A model generated the notes under the pieces. It worked only from the letters and a program-made list of their open reading frames with translations. It had not been told where the DNA came from and did no database searches. From positions 1-42,911 of the forward strand of contig JAOHEK010000025.1 in NCBI GenBank assembly GCA_028097405.1: a DNA stretch of 42,911 bases. Reading direction: 5' to 3'. This DNA is from Paracoccaceae bacterium. GTDB lineage: Bacteria > Pseudomonadota > Alphaproteobacteria > Rhodobacterales > Rhodobacteraceae. Position 1 is the stretch's first letter; every line of letters begins with the position of its first letter. Made by a program: the position numbers and the translations under genes. Positions 34,568 through 41,380 of this stretch are shown piece after piece.

Positions 34568-35812
34568 ATGGGCCGATATTCAGTTTTTGCCGTTGCCCGC
34601 GAGGCGTTTCGCGACCATTCGGGCTGGACCCGTGCTTGGGGCAACCCTGCGCCGAAAAAGCGCTACGATGCGATCATCATCGGGGCGGGCGGACACGGGC
34701 TGGCCACTGCCTATTATCTAGGCAAGAACCACGGGCTGCGGAACGTGGCGATCTTGGAAAAAGGCTGGTTGGGCGGCGGCAATACAGGCCGGAACACGAC
34801 GATCATTCGGTCGAACTATTTGCAGGACCCTTCGGCGGCGATTTATGAAAAGTCGCGGGGGCTTTACGAGGACCTGAGCCAAGAACTGAATTACAACGTC
34901 ATGTTCTCGCCGCGCGGTGTGATGATGCTGGCCCAGACCGAGCATGAAATACGCGGCTATAAGCGAACCGCCTATGCCAATGCCTTGCAAGGTGTGACGA
35001 CGGAATTTATCAGCCCCGAACGCGTGAAAGAGCTTTGTCCGATCATGGAAATCCGAGGACCGCGCTATCCGGTTCTGGGTGCGCTGTGGCAACCGCGTGG
35101 CGGAACTGCACGCCATGATGCGGTGGCTTGGGGCTATGCGCGGAAGTGTTCAGAAATGGGCATGGACGTTATCCAGCAGTGTGCCGTCACGGGCATTCGC
35201 TCGGAAGGCGGCAAGGTGGTGGGTGTTTCGACCAGTAAGGGCGACATTGATTGTGACAAGCTTGGTGTCGTGGTGGCGGGGCATTCGGGCCATGTGGCTG
35301 ATATGGCGGGGTTCCGACTGCCGGTGGAAAGCGTGGCGTTGCAGGCGCTGGTGTCCGAGCCGATTAAGCCGTGCATGGACGTCGTTGTGATGGCCAACAC
35401 CGTGCACGGATATATGAGCCAATCTGACAAGGGCGAAATGGTGATCGGTGGCGGTGCGGATGGGTTCAACAACTATACCCAGCGGGGCAGCTTTCATCAT
35501 ATCGAGGAAACCGTACGCGCCTTGGTCGAAACCTTCCCGATGATTTCACGACTGAAGATGCTGCGCCAATGGGGCGGGATCGTGGACATGACGGGGGACC
35601 GCTCGCCGATCCTGTCAAAAACACCGGTGGAAGGTGTCTTTATCAACTGCGGCTGGGGGACGGGCGGGTTTAAAGCCATTCCCGGATCAGGATGGGGGTT
35701 TGCGGAACTGATGGTGAAGGGCGCATCGCCGCTGACGGCTGAGTTCGGGTTGGAACGGTTTAAGGAAGGCCGGTTTGTGGATGAAAGCGTGGCGGCGGGG
35801 GTGGCTCATTGA
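34568..35812 (+). CDS. soxB: Sarcosine oxidase subunit beta
   Basis: This is the flavin-containing catalytic subunit of heterotetrameric sarcosine oxidase, which oxidatively demethylates sarcosine to glycine with H2O2 and a C1 unit passed to folate. From ATG 34568 it has 414 residues. The dinucleotide motif is DAIIIGAGGHGLATAYY (34-50); GWLGGGNTGRNTTIIRSNYL and GCGWGTGGFKAIPGSG-like text (NCGWGTGGFKAIPGSG) bind FAD and substrate. H183 in ARHDAVAWG probably is the site of covalent FMN attachment in this family. MGRYSVFAVA matches the family N-terminus, so earlier in-frame starts are not favoured. soxD does not follow directly; 1.7 kb of other DNA intervenes. Confidence 0.93.
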   Translation: MGRYSVFAVAREAFRDHSGWTRAWGNPAPKKRYDAIIIGAGGHGLATAYYLGKNHGLRNVAILEKGWLGGGNTGRNTTIIRSNYLQDPSAAIYEKSRGLYEDLSQELNYNVMFSPRGVMMLAQTEHEIRGYKRTAYANALQGVTTEFISPERVKELCPIMEIRGPRYPVLGALWQPRGGTARHDAVAWGYARKCSEMGMDVIQQCAVTGIRSEGGKVVGVSTSKGDIDCDKLGVVVAGHSGHVADMAGFRLPVESVALQALVSEPIKPCMDVVVMANTVHGYMSQSDKGEMVIGGGADGFNNYTQRGSFHHIEETVRALVETFPMISRLKMLRQWGGIVDMTGDRSPILSKTPVEGVFINCGWGTGGFKAIPGSGWGFAELMVKGASPLTAEFGLERFKEGRFVDESVAAGVAH

Positions 35813-36090
35813 TGCCAACTTTCTTCGGCTTCTGCAAACCCAAAGAGTTCTTCCTGGATTTCACCGACTTGTTGTTTTGTCGACATCTGCTCTGCATGGC
35901 AGGTACGAAACTGTTCGCGAGAACTGTAGTAGTACCGTTCAAGCTCAGCTTTGAGATCCTCAATTTGCGAGAGCATTTCTGCTGCGAAGATCATGCGTTT
36001 TTCTGCAACAAGAGTTTTTGCTTCCTCTTTCGAATGCTTCGCTGCCAAGCGATGACATTCGTGAGCGAGGTGATTTTGATAATTGTTCAT
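35806..36090 (-). CDS. Unknown coiled-coil protein between soxB and soxD
   Basis: This is a protein of 94 residues on the opposite strand, starting MNNYQNHLAHECHRLAAKHS, rich in Glu, Lys, Gln and Ala, with a long helical stretch (ALVAEKRM-like segment and MLSQIEDLKAELERYYYSS) that should form a coiled coil. The end overlaps the soxB stop by 7 nt. GGGA lies before the ATG; a longer frame from GTG at 36144 is possible. GC is lower than in the sox genes and no family is recognised, so it could be acquired DNA. No signal peptide or membrane segment is seen. Confidence 0.6.
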   Translation of the reverse strand: MNNYQNHLAHECHRLAAKHSKEEAKTLVAEKRMIFAAEMLSQIEDLKAELERYYYSSREQFRTCHAEQMSTKQQVGEIQEELFGFAEAEESWHQ

Positions 36091-36752
36091 ATCGTGTTCC
36101 CGATTCGTTTTCTTTGCTTGATTGCCAGCATTATGCGGGAACACTGCCGCGAAGGTAAATCAGGATAAAGTATGTATAAATTCAGTAAAAGACTATTGGC
36201 ACTAAATGTTGGGGTTCGATTGGATGTAAGCGCTATATATAGTGTTTTTGTTGACAGTTTAATTTGTGCACCGTTTGCCGATTATCTTGTTGAAACTAGC
36301 CAAATCTTGGTTTCTGCCGTTCCGCGCAGCGGGACGGCTTGCGCCCGAACCGCCCCCCCGGGGCGGGCGCAAACGCCCCCCCCGCGGTTCGTGCGCCAGC
36401 CTCTGGCGGACAGAATCTTACCCAAAAAGAAGCTCGTTGACGAAAACACCGACCGAACCCGCAATAACGTTTCACACACACATGCGACGCTCACTCATAA
36501 CCCACATATCACCTTGTCGGGTCCGGTCGATAGTTTCTATGTGGGAACCAATCGCGCTTTATTAAGTAGTGTTTTGGAAACAATCTGTTCCGCCCCATCT
36601 GGGCAGTTTCCCATTGACGGCTCGGCAAGAACAAGCGCACGCGAACCGGCCAAATCTGCGAGTATTGGCCGAATTGAAGGGCAATCAAAGACAATACATG
36701 AACTTGAGCCGAACCCGTGGTCTTCTTTTTCCCATAGAGAGGAGGACGGACA
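36091..36752. other. Non-coding stretch of about 660 bp between soxB and the small membrane protein
   Basis: No convincing gene is seen. It starts with a perfect 9-bp inverted repeat (GTGTTCCCG at 36094-36102 and CGGGAACAC at 36136-36144) in the promoter or leader of the minus-strand coiled-coil gene. An AT-rich part with GCGCTATATATAGTG and a TTGACA box (36251-36256) follows, without a good -10 partner. Next is a GC-rich hairpin block (36317-36408). CCCACATA (36501-36508) and TATGTGGG (36538-36545) form another inverted repeat. Although one reading frame stays open across it, its composition and amino-acid makeup are not protein-like. Confidence 0.6.
36317..36408. ncRNA. GC-rich block of adjacent and mutually exclusive hairpins (possible structured RNA or intergenic element)
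   Basis: This 92-bp block holds four inverted repeats. CCGTTCCGC/GCGGGACGG (36317-36337) has a GCA loop. TTGCGCCCG (36339-36347) pairs with CGGGCGCAA (36364-36372). CGAACCGC (36346-36353) pairs with GCGGTTCG (36384-36391). CGCCAG/CTGGCG (36394-36408) has a CCT loop. The second and third share bases and cannot both form. Runs of seven C (36353-36359) and eight C (36376-36383) lie inside. It sits 345 bp upstream of the next plus-strand gene. Whether it is transcribed is unknown. Confidence 0.4.
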
Positions 36753-36986
36753 ATGTCAGACTACTACTCTTACAACGATCCAAAACGTGCCGAACAGCAG
36801 CGTGGTACGGTGGATTACAACCAAAGCTCGGGCGGCGGTTGGATTTGGCCAGTTGTTCTTATCGTTGCACTGGTCGGGATTGTTGCAATCGGCGCAACTG
36901 GCCGCGTTGCCCCAAGCACCGAGACAGCCCCCCCTGTCATCCCTGCGCCGGCAACTGCGACACCTTCGCAGACGATCGACAACTAA
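36753..36986 (+). CDS. Small single-pass membrane protein
   Basis: This protein of 77 residues is preceded by a strong GAGGAGG ribosome binding site about 8 nt before ATG 36753. It reads MSDYYSYNDPKRAEQQRGTV, a Gly-rich turn (SSGGGW), a transmembrane helix at about 31-50 (WPVVLIVALVGIVAIGATG) and a Pro/Thr/Ala-rich tail that probably lies outside the membrane (TAPPVIPAPATATPSQ). A strong terminator follows 22 nt after its stop. The ribosome binding site, composition and terminator make it a credible gene in its own right. Function not recognised. Confidence 0.75.
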   Translation: MSDYYSYNDPKRAEQQRGTVDYNQSSGGGWIWPVVLIVALVGIVAIGATGRVAPSTETAPPVIPAPATATPSQTIDN

Positions 36987-36993
36987 GCGATCC

Positions 36994-37509
36994 CTGACCC
37001 CGTCGAGCGGCGGCGGCCTTCGGGCTGCCGCCTTTCTATTGGGTTTTGCCGCGACACCGGCTTTAGCGCAGGTGGTGCCCTATTCCGAAATTGCTGGCTA
37101 TAGTATTGCGCAGGTCGAAAACTCGGGCGTTTGTTTTGCCGCCGCAAAGCTGACGTCGGACAACGGTGACGACATGCTTTACACCTATTATCAGGCTCAA
37201 GCCGGACAACGTTGGCACGTTGCAGGCTATGTGGAAGCCGGTGTCTTGCAGGCCTCAAACGTGGGCGTAGATGTCAGCATTGACGGTACTCAGACATTGA
37301 TGCGCGAGACTGAAACGCGGGACGGGGATTTCATGCTGCCATTCGAGGCTTTGGCCGAAATCCGAGATCACGAGAAATTGGTGAAAACCGGCGAAACGAT
37401 GGTCATTGGCATTGGCGGATCGGATCGTTTGCGGGTTCCGCTTGGTGACTACCGTGCCGCCTTGGGGGGCGTGCTGGCCTGCCTGATACAAATTCAAGGG
37501 GCCGAATAA
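36994..37509 (+). CDS. Secreted protein of unknown function with no ordinary start codon
   Basis: The reading frame encodes a signal-peptide-like segment (RAAAFLLGFAATPALA, cleaved before QVVPY) and a mature part of about 145 residues with beta-rich text, CFAAAKLTSDNGDD near the start and LGGVLACLIQIQ at the end; the two cysteines may pair. The layout recalls IalB-like small secreted proteins, but this is weak. No ATG or GTG is available upstream of the signal peptide. CTG at 36994 would give 171 residues; TTG at 37039 would leave the signal peptide too short. A terminator hairpin lies over the signal-peptide codons. soxD follows after 2 nt. The start is uncertain. Confidence 0.6.
   Translation: MTPSSGGGLRAAAFLLGFAATPALAQVVPYSEIAGYSIAQVENSGVCFAAAKLTSDNGDDMLYTYYQAQAGQRWHVAGYVEAGVLQASNVGVDVSIDGTQTLMRETETRDGDFMLPFEALAEIRDHEKLVKTGETMVIGIGGSDRLRVPLGDYRAALGGVLACLIQIQGAE
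37009..37036 (+). terminator. Rho-independent-type terminator after the small membrane protein gene
   Basis: GGCGGCGGCC and GGCTGCCGCC pair over 10 bp with one G-T wobble around a TTCG tetraloop (37009-37032), followed by TTTCTATT. It lies 22 nt after the stop of the 77-residue gene. It also lies inside the coding frame of the secreted protein that follows, over its signal peptide. Confidence 0.75.
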
Positions 37510-37511
37510 AC

Positions 37512-37835
37512 GTGCTGATCCTGACGTGTCCATATTGCGGCGTTGCCTGTGATGAAACCGAATTGCATCCCGGCGGCGAGGCGCATCTGAAACGCTTTGG
37601 CCCCGACGCTAGCGATGAAGATTTCGAAGGCTATCTGTTCCAACGCAAGAACCCGCGCGGTGTGCATTTTGAACGCTGGCGTCATGCTTACGGTTGCGGC
37701 AAGTGGTTTCATGCCGCGCGTCACACCGTAACCTTGGAGGTTTTCGGCACGTATCCGGCACAGGTTTTTGAACCACCCGAGAAGATTAGGGCCGCGATCT
37801 TAGCGAAGCTGCCGGATTGGGAGACGGGCGCATGA
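37512..37835 (+). CDS. soxD: Sarcosine oxidase subunit delta
   Basis: This is the small zinc-binding structural subunit of the sarcosine oxidase heterotetramer, 107 residues. The zinc ligands are visible as C6 and C9 in TCPYCG and H58 and C62 in RHAYGCGKWF, the family spacing. The start is GTG at 37512, 2 nt after the stop of the secreted-protein gene. The end overlaps soxA by ATGA. All expected residues are present, so the enzyme should be complete despite the split operon. Confidence 0.94.
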   Translation: MLILTCPYCGVACDETELHPGGEAHLKRFGPDASDEDFEGYLFQRKNPRGVHFERWRHAYGCGKWFHAARHTVTLEVFGTYPAQVFEPPEKIRAAILAKLPDWETGA

Positions 37836-40800
37836 GCCATCGGTTGCAGGCAGGCGGGCGGCTGATTGATCGCTCAAAGCCGGTGCGTTTTGCATTCAAT
37901 GGCAAGACCTTTCAAGGCTTTCAGGGTGACACTTTGGCCTCAGCGCTTTTGGGCGTGGATCAAATGTTGATGGGGCGGTCGTTCAAATATCATCGTCCGC
38001 GCGGCGTGGTTGCCAGCGGGGCGGAAGAGCCGAACGCGCTGATGGGATTGGGCCGAGATCATTCCTATGAGCCGAACGCGCGCGCCACGACGACCGAGCT
38101 ATTCGATGGGTTGGAGGCTGAAACGCAAAACCACTGGCCTAGTCTTGAGTTTGATATAGGAGCGATCAACGCCAAGCTGTCGCGGTTCCTGCCTGCCGGA
38201 TTTTACTACAAGATGTTCCTGTGGCCTCGGTCGTTTTGGAAGCACGTCTATGAACCTTTCATCCGCGAAAGTGCTGGGCTGGGGCGGCCTCCTAAACGGC
38301 GGGACAGGGATACTTACGAACATTTTAATGTCACGACGGACGTGTTGGTTGTTGGTGGCGGGATCGCTGGGTTGACCGCTGCTATGACGGCAGGCGAGGC
38401 CGGGGCCGAGGTTCTTTTGGTCGAACAAAACGCCCATTGGGGTGGGCGCGCGCCGGTGGACGGGGCCGAGATTGACGGGATGCCAGCCGAAGACTGGATT
38501 GCGCAGATCGTGGCGGCGTTGCAGGCGATGCCGAATGTGCGGATGCGCAACAGATGCATGGGCGCGGGTGTTTATGATCACGGTTACACGTTGTTGTCCG
38601 AACGTTTGAGCGATCACGCACCGGATGCGCCGGGGCCGCGTCAACGGCTTTGGAAAGTGCGTGCGGGTCAGATCGTGACGGCGACAGGCGCGATTGAACG
38701 CCCCTTAAGTTTCGCAGGCAACGATCTGCCGGGTGTCATGTTGGCATCAGCAGTGCGGGATTATGTGGTGAACTTTGGTGTCGCTCCGGGCGCGAAAACC
38801 GTGGTGGTGACGAACAACGATGATGCCTATCGCACGGCGTTGACGTTGAAGGCCGCAGGGCTTGAAGTGCCTGCCGTGTTGGATGCCCGCGAACAAGCGA
38901 CGGGGCCTTTGGCCGAGGCGGCGCGTGCTGCGGGTATCCGTGTGATCACCGGGCGCGGCGTGGCCGGGGTGACGGGGAAGGGTCGAGTTCAAGTGGTTGA
39001 GGCTTGCAGACAGCAAAGCGATGGCGGGGCTGTGGAGGCGATCGAAGCCGATTGTCTGGCCATGTCGGGTGGTTGGTCGCCTGTTGTGCATTTGTGGAGC
39101 CATGCCGGTGGGAAACTGACTTGGGACGAGGCCGATGCGCATTTTCGACCGGACCCAGACCGCGCACCTAAAGGGGCTTCGGGAGATAATTTCGTGCGCT
39201 CTGCGGGCACGGCAAGTGGTTTTCTGACAACCAACGATACGTTGTTCAATGCAAATTCAGCAGGGCGGGCCGCCGCGATGTCGTTGGGGCACAAAGCGCG
39301 TAATCTAGCGCCCGAGGCTGCGGGAGAAAAGCGGCAACCCACTGCTCAAATTTGGTTGATGCCGGAACATGCGCCCTATGCGAAACGCGCGATATCATGG
39401 CTGGATTTTCAGAACGACGTGAAGGTGTCGGATGTCGAATTGGCGGCGCGCGAGGGGTACGAAAGCGTCGAGCATACGAAACGATATACGACATTGGGGA
39501 TGGCGACGGATCAGGGTAAGTTAAGCAATATCAATGGGCTGGCTGTGTTGTCGAAAGAGCTGAGCGTGCCGATCCCCGAAGTAGGGACGACCACGTTCCG
39601 CCCGCCTTATACGCCTGTGCGAATGGGCGCGATTGCGGGCGAGGCGAAGGGCGTTTTGTTCCAGCCTATCCGCAAGACACCGATGCACGACTGGCACGAG
39701 GCCAATGGTGCACAGTTTGAGCCGGTCGGGGGCTGGCGACGGCCCTATGCGTTTCCAAAGCCGGGTGAAAGCGTCGAAGATGCCGTCGCCCGCGAGGTGA
39801 ATGCGACCCGGGGCAACGTCGGGTTGCTGGATGCTTCGACGCTGGGCAAGCTGATCGTGAAGGGCCCGGATGCCGGTCGGTTCCTTGACATGCTTTACAC
39901 CAATATGATGTCGACGTTGAAACCCGGAAAATGCCGCTATGGTTTGATGTGTTCGGAAAACGGATTTCTGATCGACGACGGTGTGGTGGCGCGGCTGGAT
40001 GACGACACATGGCTTTGTCACACGACCAGCGGCGGGGCTGATAGCATCCATGCTGCGATGGAAGAATGGTTGCAGACCGAATGGTGGGATTGGAAAGTTT
40101 ACGTCGCCAATGTCACAGAACAGTTTGCACAGATCGGTGTGGTTGGTCCGAAAGCGCGCGAAGTTCTGGACGCTGTTGGGGCTAGCTTTGATCTGTCGAA
40201 AGACGGATTGCCGTTCATGGGCTGGTCGGACGGCACATTAGGTGGTTTGCCGGTGCGCGCGTTCCGCATTTCGTTCTCGGGCGAGTTGTCTTATGAAATC
40301 GCGGTGCCTGCGTCCCATGGACAAGCGCTTTGGGATAAGCTGTTAGAGGCGGGCGAAGCGCACGGCATCACACCTTATGGCACCGAAGCTTTGCACATCA
40401 TGCGAGCCGAGAAGGGCTTTATCATGATCGGCGATGAAACCGACGGCACGGTGATCCCGCAGGATTTGGGGTTGGATTGGGCAATCTCGAAGAAGAAAGA
40501 CGATTACTTGGGCAAGCGCGCGCAGATGCGAACCCATATGACCGATCCTTTGCGCTGGAAGCTGGTGGGCTTAGAAACGCTGGATGGTTCGGTTTTGCCT
40601 GATGGATCTTATGCCGTTGCTGATGGCGACACGCCAAACGGTCAGCGCAAAACCCAAGGACGGGTGACCTCAAGTTATCATTCACCGACGCTTGGACGTG
40701 GCATTGCCATGGGGTTGGTCGAACGTGGTCCGGACCGGATAGGCGAGGTGCTGAACTTCCCCGCACTGGACGGAAGCCCGGTGGAAGCCCGTATTGTGAC

Positions 40801-40843
40801 GCCAGTGTTCATTGACCCCGATGGGGAGAAACAAAATGTCTGA
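37832..40843 (+). CDS. soxA: Sarcosine oxidase subunit alpha
   Basis: This is the large subunit of sarcosine oxidase, 1003 residues, normal for the family. The N-terminal ferredoxin-like part has GDTLASALLGVD and FKYHRPRGV; the NAD(P)-binding motif VVGGGIAGLTAA lies near 171-182. The C-terminal third (from about 610) is a GcvT-like aminomethyltransferase domain with NVGLLDASTLGKL and GTEALHIMRAEKGF, which passes the methyl carbon of sarcosine to tetrahydrofolate. The start overlaps the soxD stop (ATGA) and the end overlaps soxG by 8 nt, so soxDAG is tightly coupled. Confidence 0.96.
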   Translation: MSHRLQAGGRLIDRSKPVRFAFNGKTFQGFQGDTLASALLGVDQMLMGRSFKYHRPRGVVASGAEEPNALMGLGRDHSYEPNARATTTELFDGLEAETQNHWPSLEFDIGAINAKLSRFLPAGFYYKMFLWPRSFWKHVYEPFIRESAGLGRPPKRRDRDTYEHFNVTTDVLVVGGGIAGLTAAMTAGEAGAEVLLVEQNAHWGGRAPVDGAEIDGMPAEDWIAQIVAALQAMPNVRMRNRCMGAGVYDHGYTLLSERLSDHAPDAPGPRQRLWKVRAGQIVTATGAIERPLSFAGNDLPGVMLASAVRDYVVNFGVAPGAKTVVVTNNDDAYRTALTLKAAGLEVPAVLDAREQATGPLAEAARAAGIRVITGRGVAGVTGKGRVQVVEACRQQSDGGAVEAIEADCLAMSGGWSPVVHLWSHAGGKLTWDEADAHFRPDPDRAPKGASGDNFVRSAGTASGFLTTNDTLFNANSAGRAAAMSLGHKARNLAPEAAGEKRQPTAQIWLMPEHAPYAKRAISWLDFQNDVKVSDVELAAREGYESVEHTKRYTTLGMATDQGKLSNINGLAVLSKELSVPIPEVGTTTFRPPYTPVRMGAIAGEAKGVLFQPIRKTPMHDWHEANGAQFEPVGGWRRPYAFPKPGESVEDAVAREVNATRGNVGLLDASTLGKLIVKGPDAGRFLDMLYTNMMSTLKPGKCRYGLMCSENGFLIDDGVVARLDDDTWLCHTTSGGADSIHAAMEEWLQTEWWDWKVYVANVTEQFAQIGVVGPKAREVLDAVGASFDLSKDGLPFMGWSDGTLGGLPVRAFRISFSGELSYEIAVPASHGQALWDKLLEAGEAHGITPYGTEALHIMRAEKGFIMIGDETDGTVIPQDLGLDWAISKKKDDYLGKRAQMRTHMTDPLRWKLVGLETLDGSVLPDGSYAVADGDTPNGQRKTQGRVTSSYHSPTLGRGIAMGLVERGPDRIGEVLNFPALDGSPVEARIVTPVFIDPDGEKQNV

Positions 40844-41372
40844 TCCTTTGATCCGCATCGAAGACGCAAGCCCCATGGGCATGGTCACGCTGCGCGCAGA
40901 ACTGAACGATGGGAAGGCTGCGTCGGCACTTGCGTTTTCAGGGCTGGAAATCCCGGCACCGCATCAGGTGACCGGGACACCTGAGAAGGGTGTATTGTGG
41001 ATGTCGCCGGACGAGTTGATGATCATGACCTTACCGGATGCGTCTGACGCGATGGTTGCAACCCTGAACGAAGCCTTTGAGGGCACGCATTCCTTAGCGG
41101 TGAACGTGTCCGATGCGCGCTCGGCCTTTCGTTTGAAGGGTCGCGATGCTTTGGTGCGTGAAGTTTTGGCCAAGCTGACCCCCGCCGATATGCGGCCTGC
41201 GTCTTTGCCTGTGGGGCGGCTTAGGCGTACCCGATTGGCGCAGGTTCCGGCGGCGTTTTGGTTTACCGGCGACGGAGAGGCGATGTTGATTTGTTTCCGC
41301 TCGGTCGGGGGGTATGTGTTCGATCTGTTGTCGAAAGTCGCCGAAGAGGGCACCGAGGTCGGGTATTTCTAA
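40836..41372 (+). CDS. soxG: Sarcosine oxidase subunit gamma
   Basis: This is the fourth subunit of heterotetrameric sarcosine oxidase, 178 residues. The sequence LWMSPDELMIM and RSAFRLKGRDALVREVLAKL follow the SoxG pattern, which is distantly related to GcvT and folate-binding proteins. The tail SVGGYVFDLLSKVAEEGTEV is conserved in the family. GGGGAGA precedes the ATG, which lies inside the end of soxA. The gene is complete, and a serine recombinase ends 8 bp beyond its stop from the other side. Confidence 0.9.
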   Translation: MSDPLIRIEDASPMGMVTLRAELNDGKAASALAFSGLEIPAPHQVTGTPEKGVLWMSPDELMIMTLPDASDAMVATLNEAFEGTHSLAVNVSDARSAFRLKGRDALVREVLAKLTPADMRPASLPVGRLRRTRLAQVPAAFWFTGDGEAMLICFRSVGGYVFDLLSKVAEEGTEVGYF

Positions 41373-41380
41373 GTGCCCGT

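Noticed and set aside
36251..36279. TTGACA as a promoter for the small membrane protein gene
   Set aside because: At the right spacing the -10 position reads TTTGCC, a poor match, so no promoter was annotated.
36569..36997. A 142-codon frame overlapping the small membrane protein gene
   Set aside because: It has no ribosome binding site and basic text without motifs. The 77-residue frame has GAGGAGG and a clean membrane helix.
36172..37509. A single open frame of 445 codons spanning the soxB-soxD gap
   Set aside because: Its first two thirds have low-complexity, Arg/Pro/Thr/Ser-rich text, run through hairpins and overlap a better gene (36753-36986) in another frame. Only the end, the secreted protein, looks like protein.
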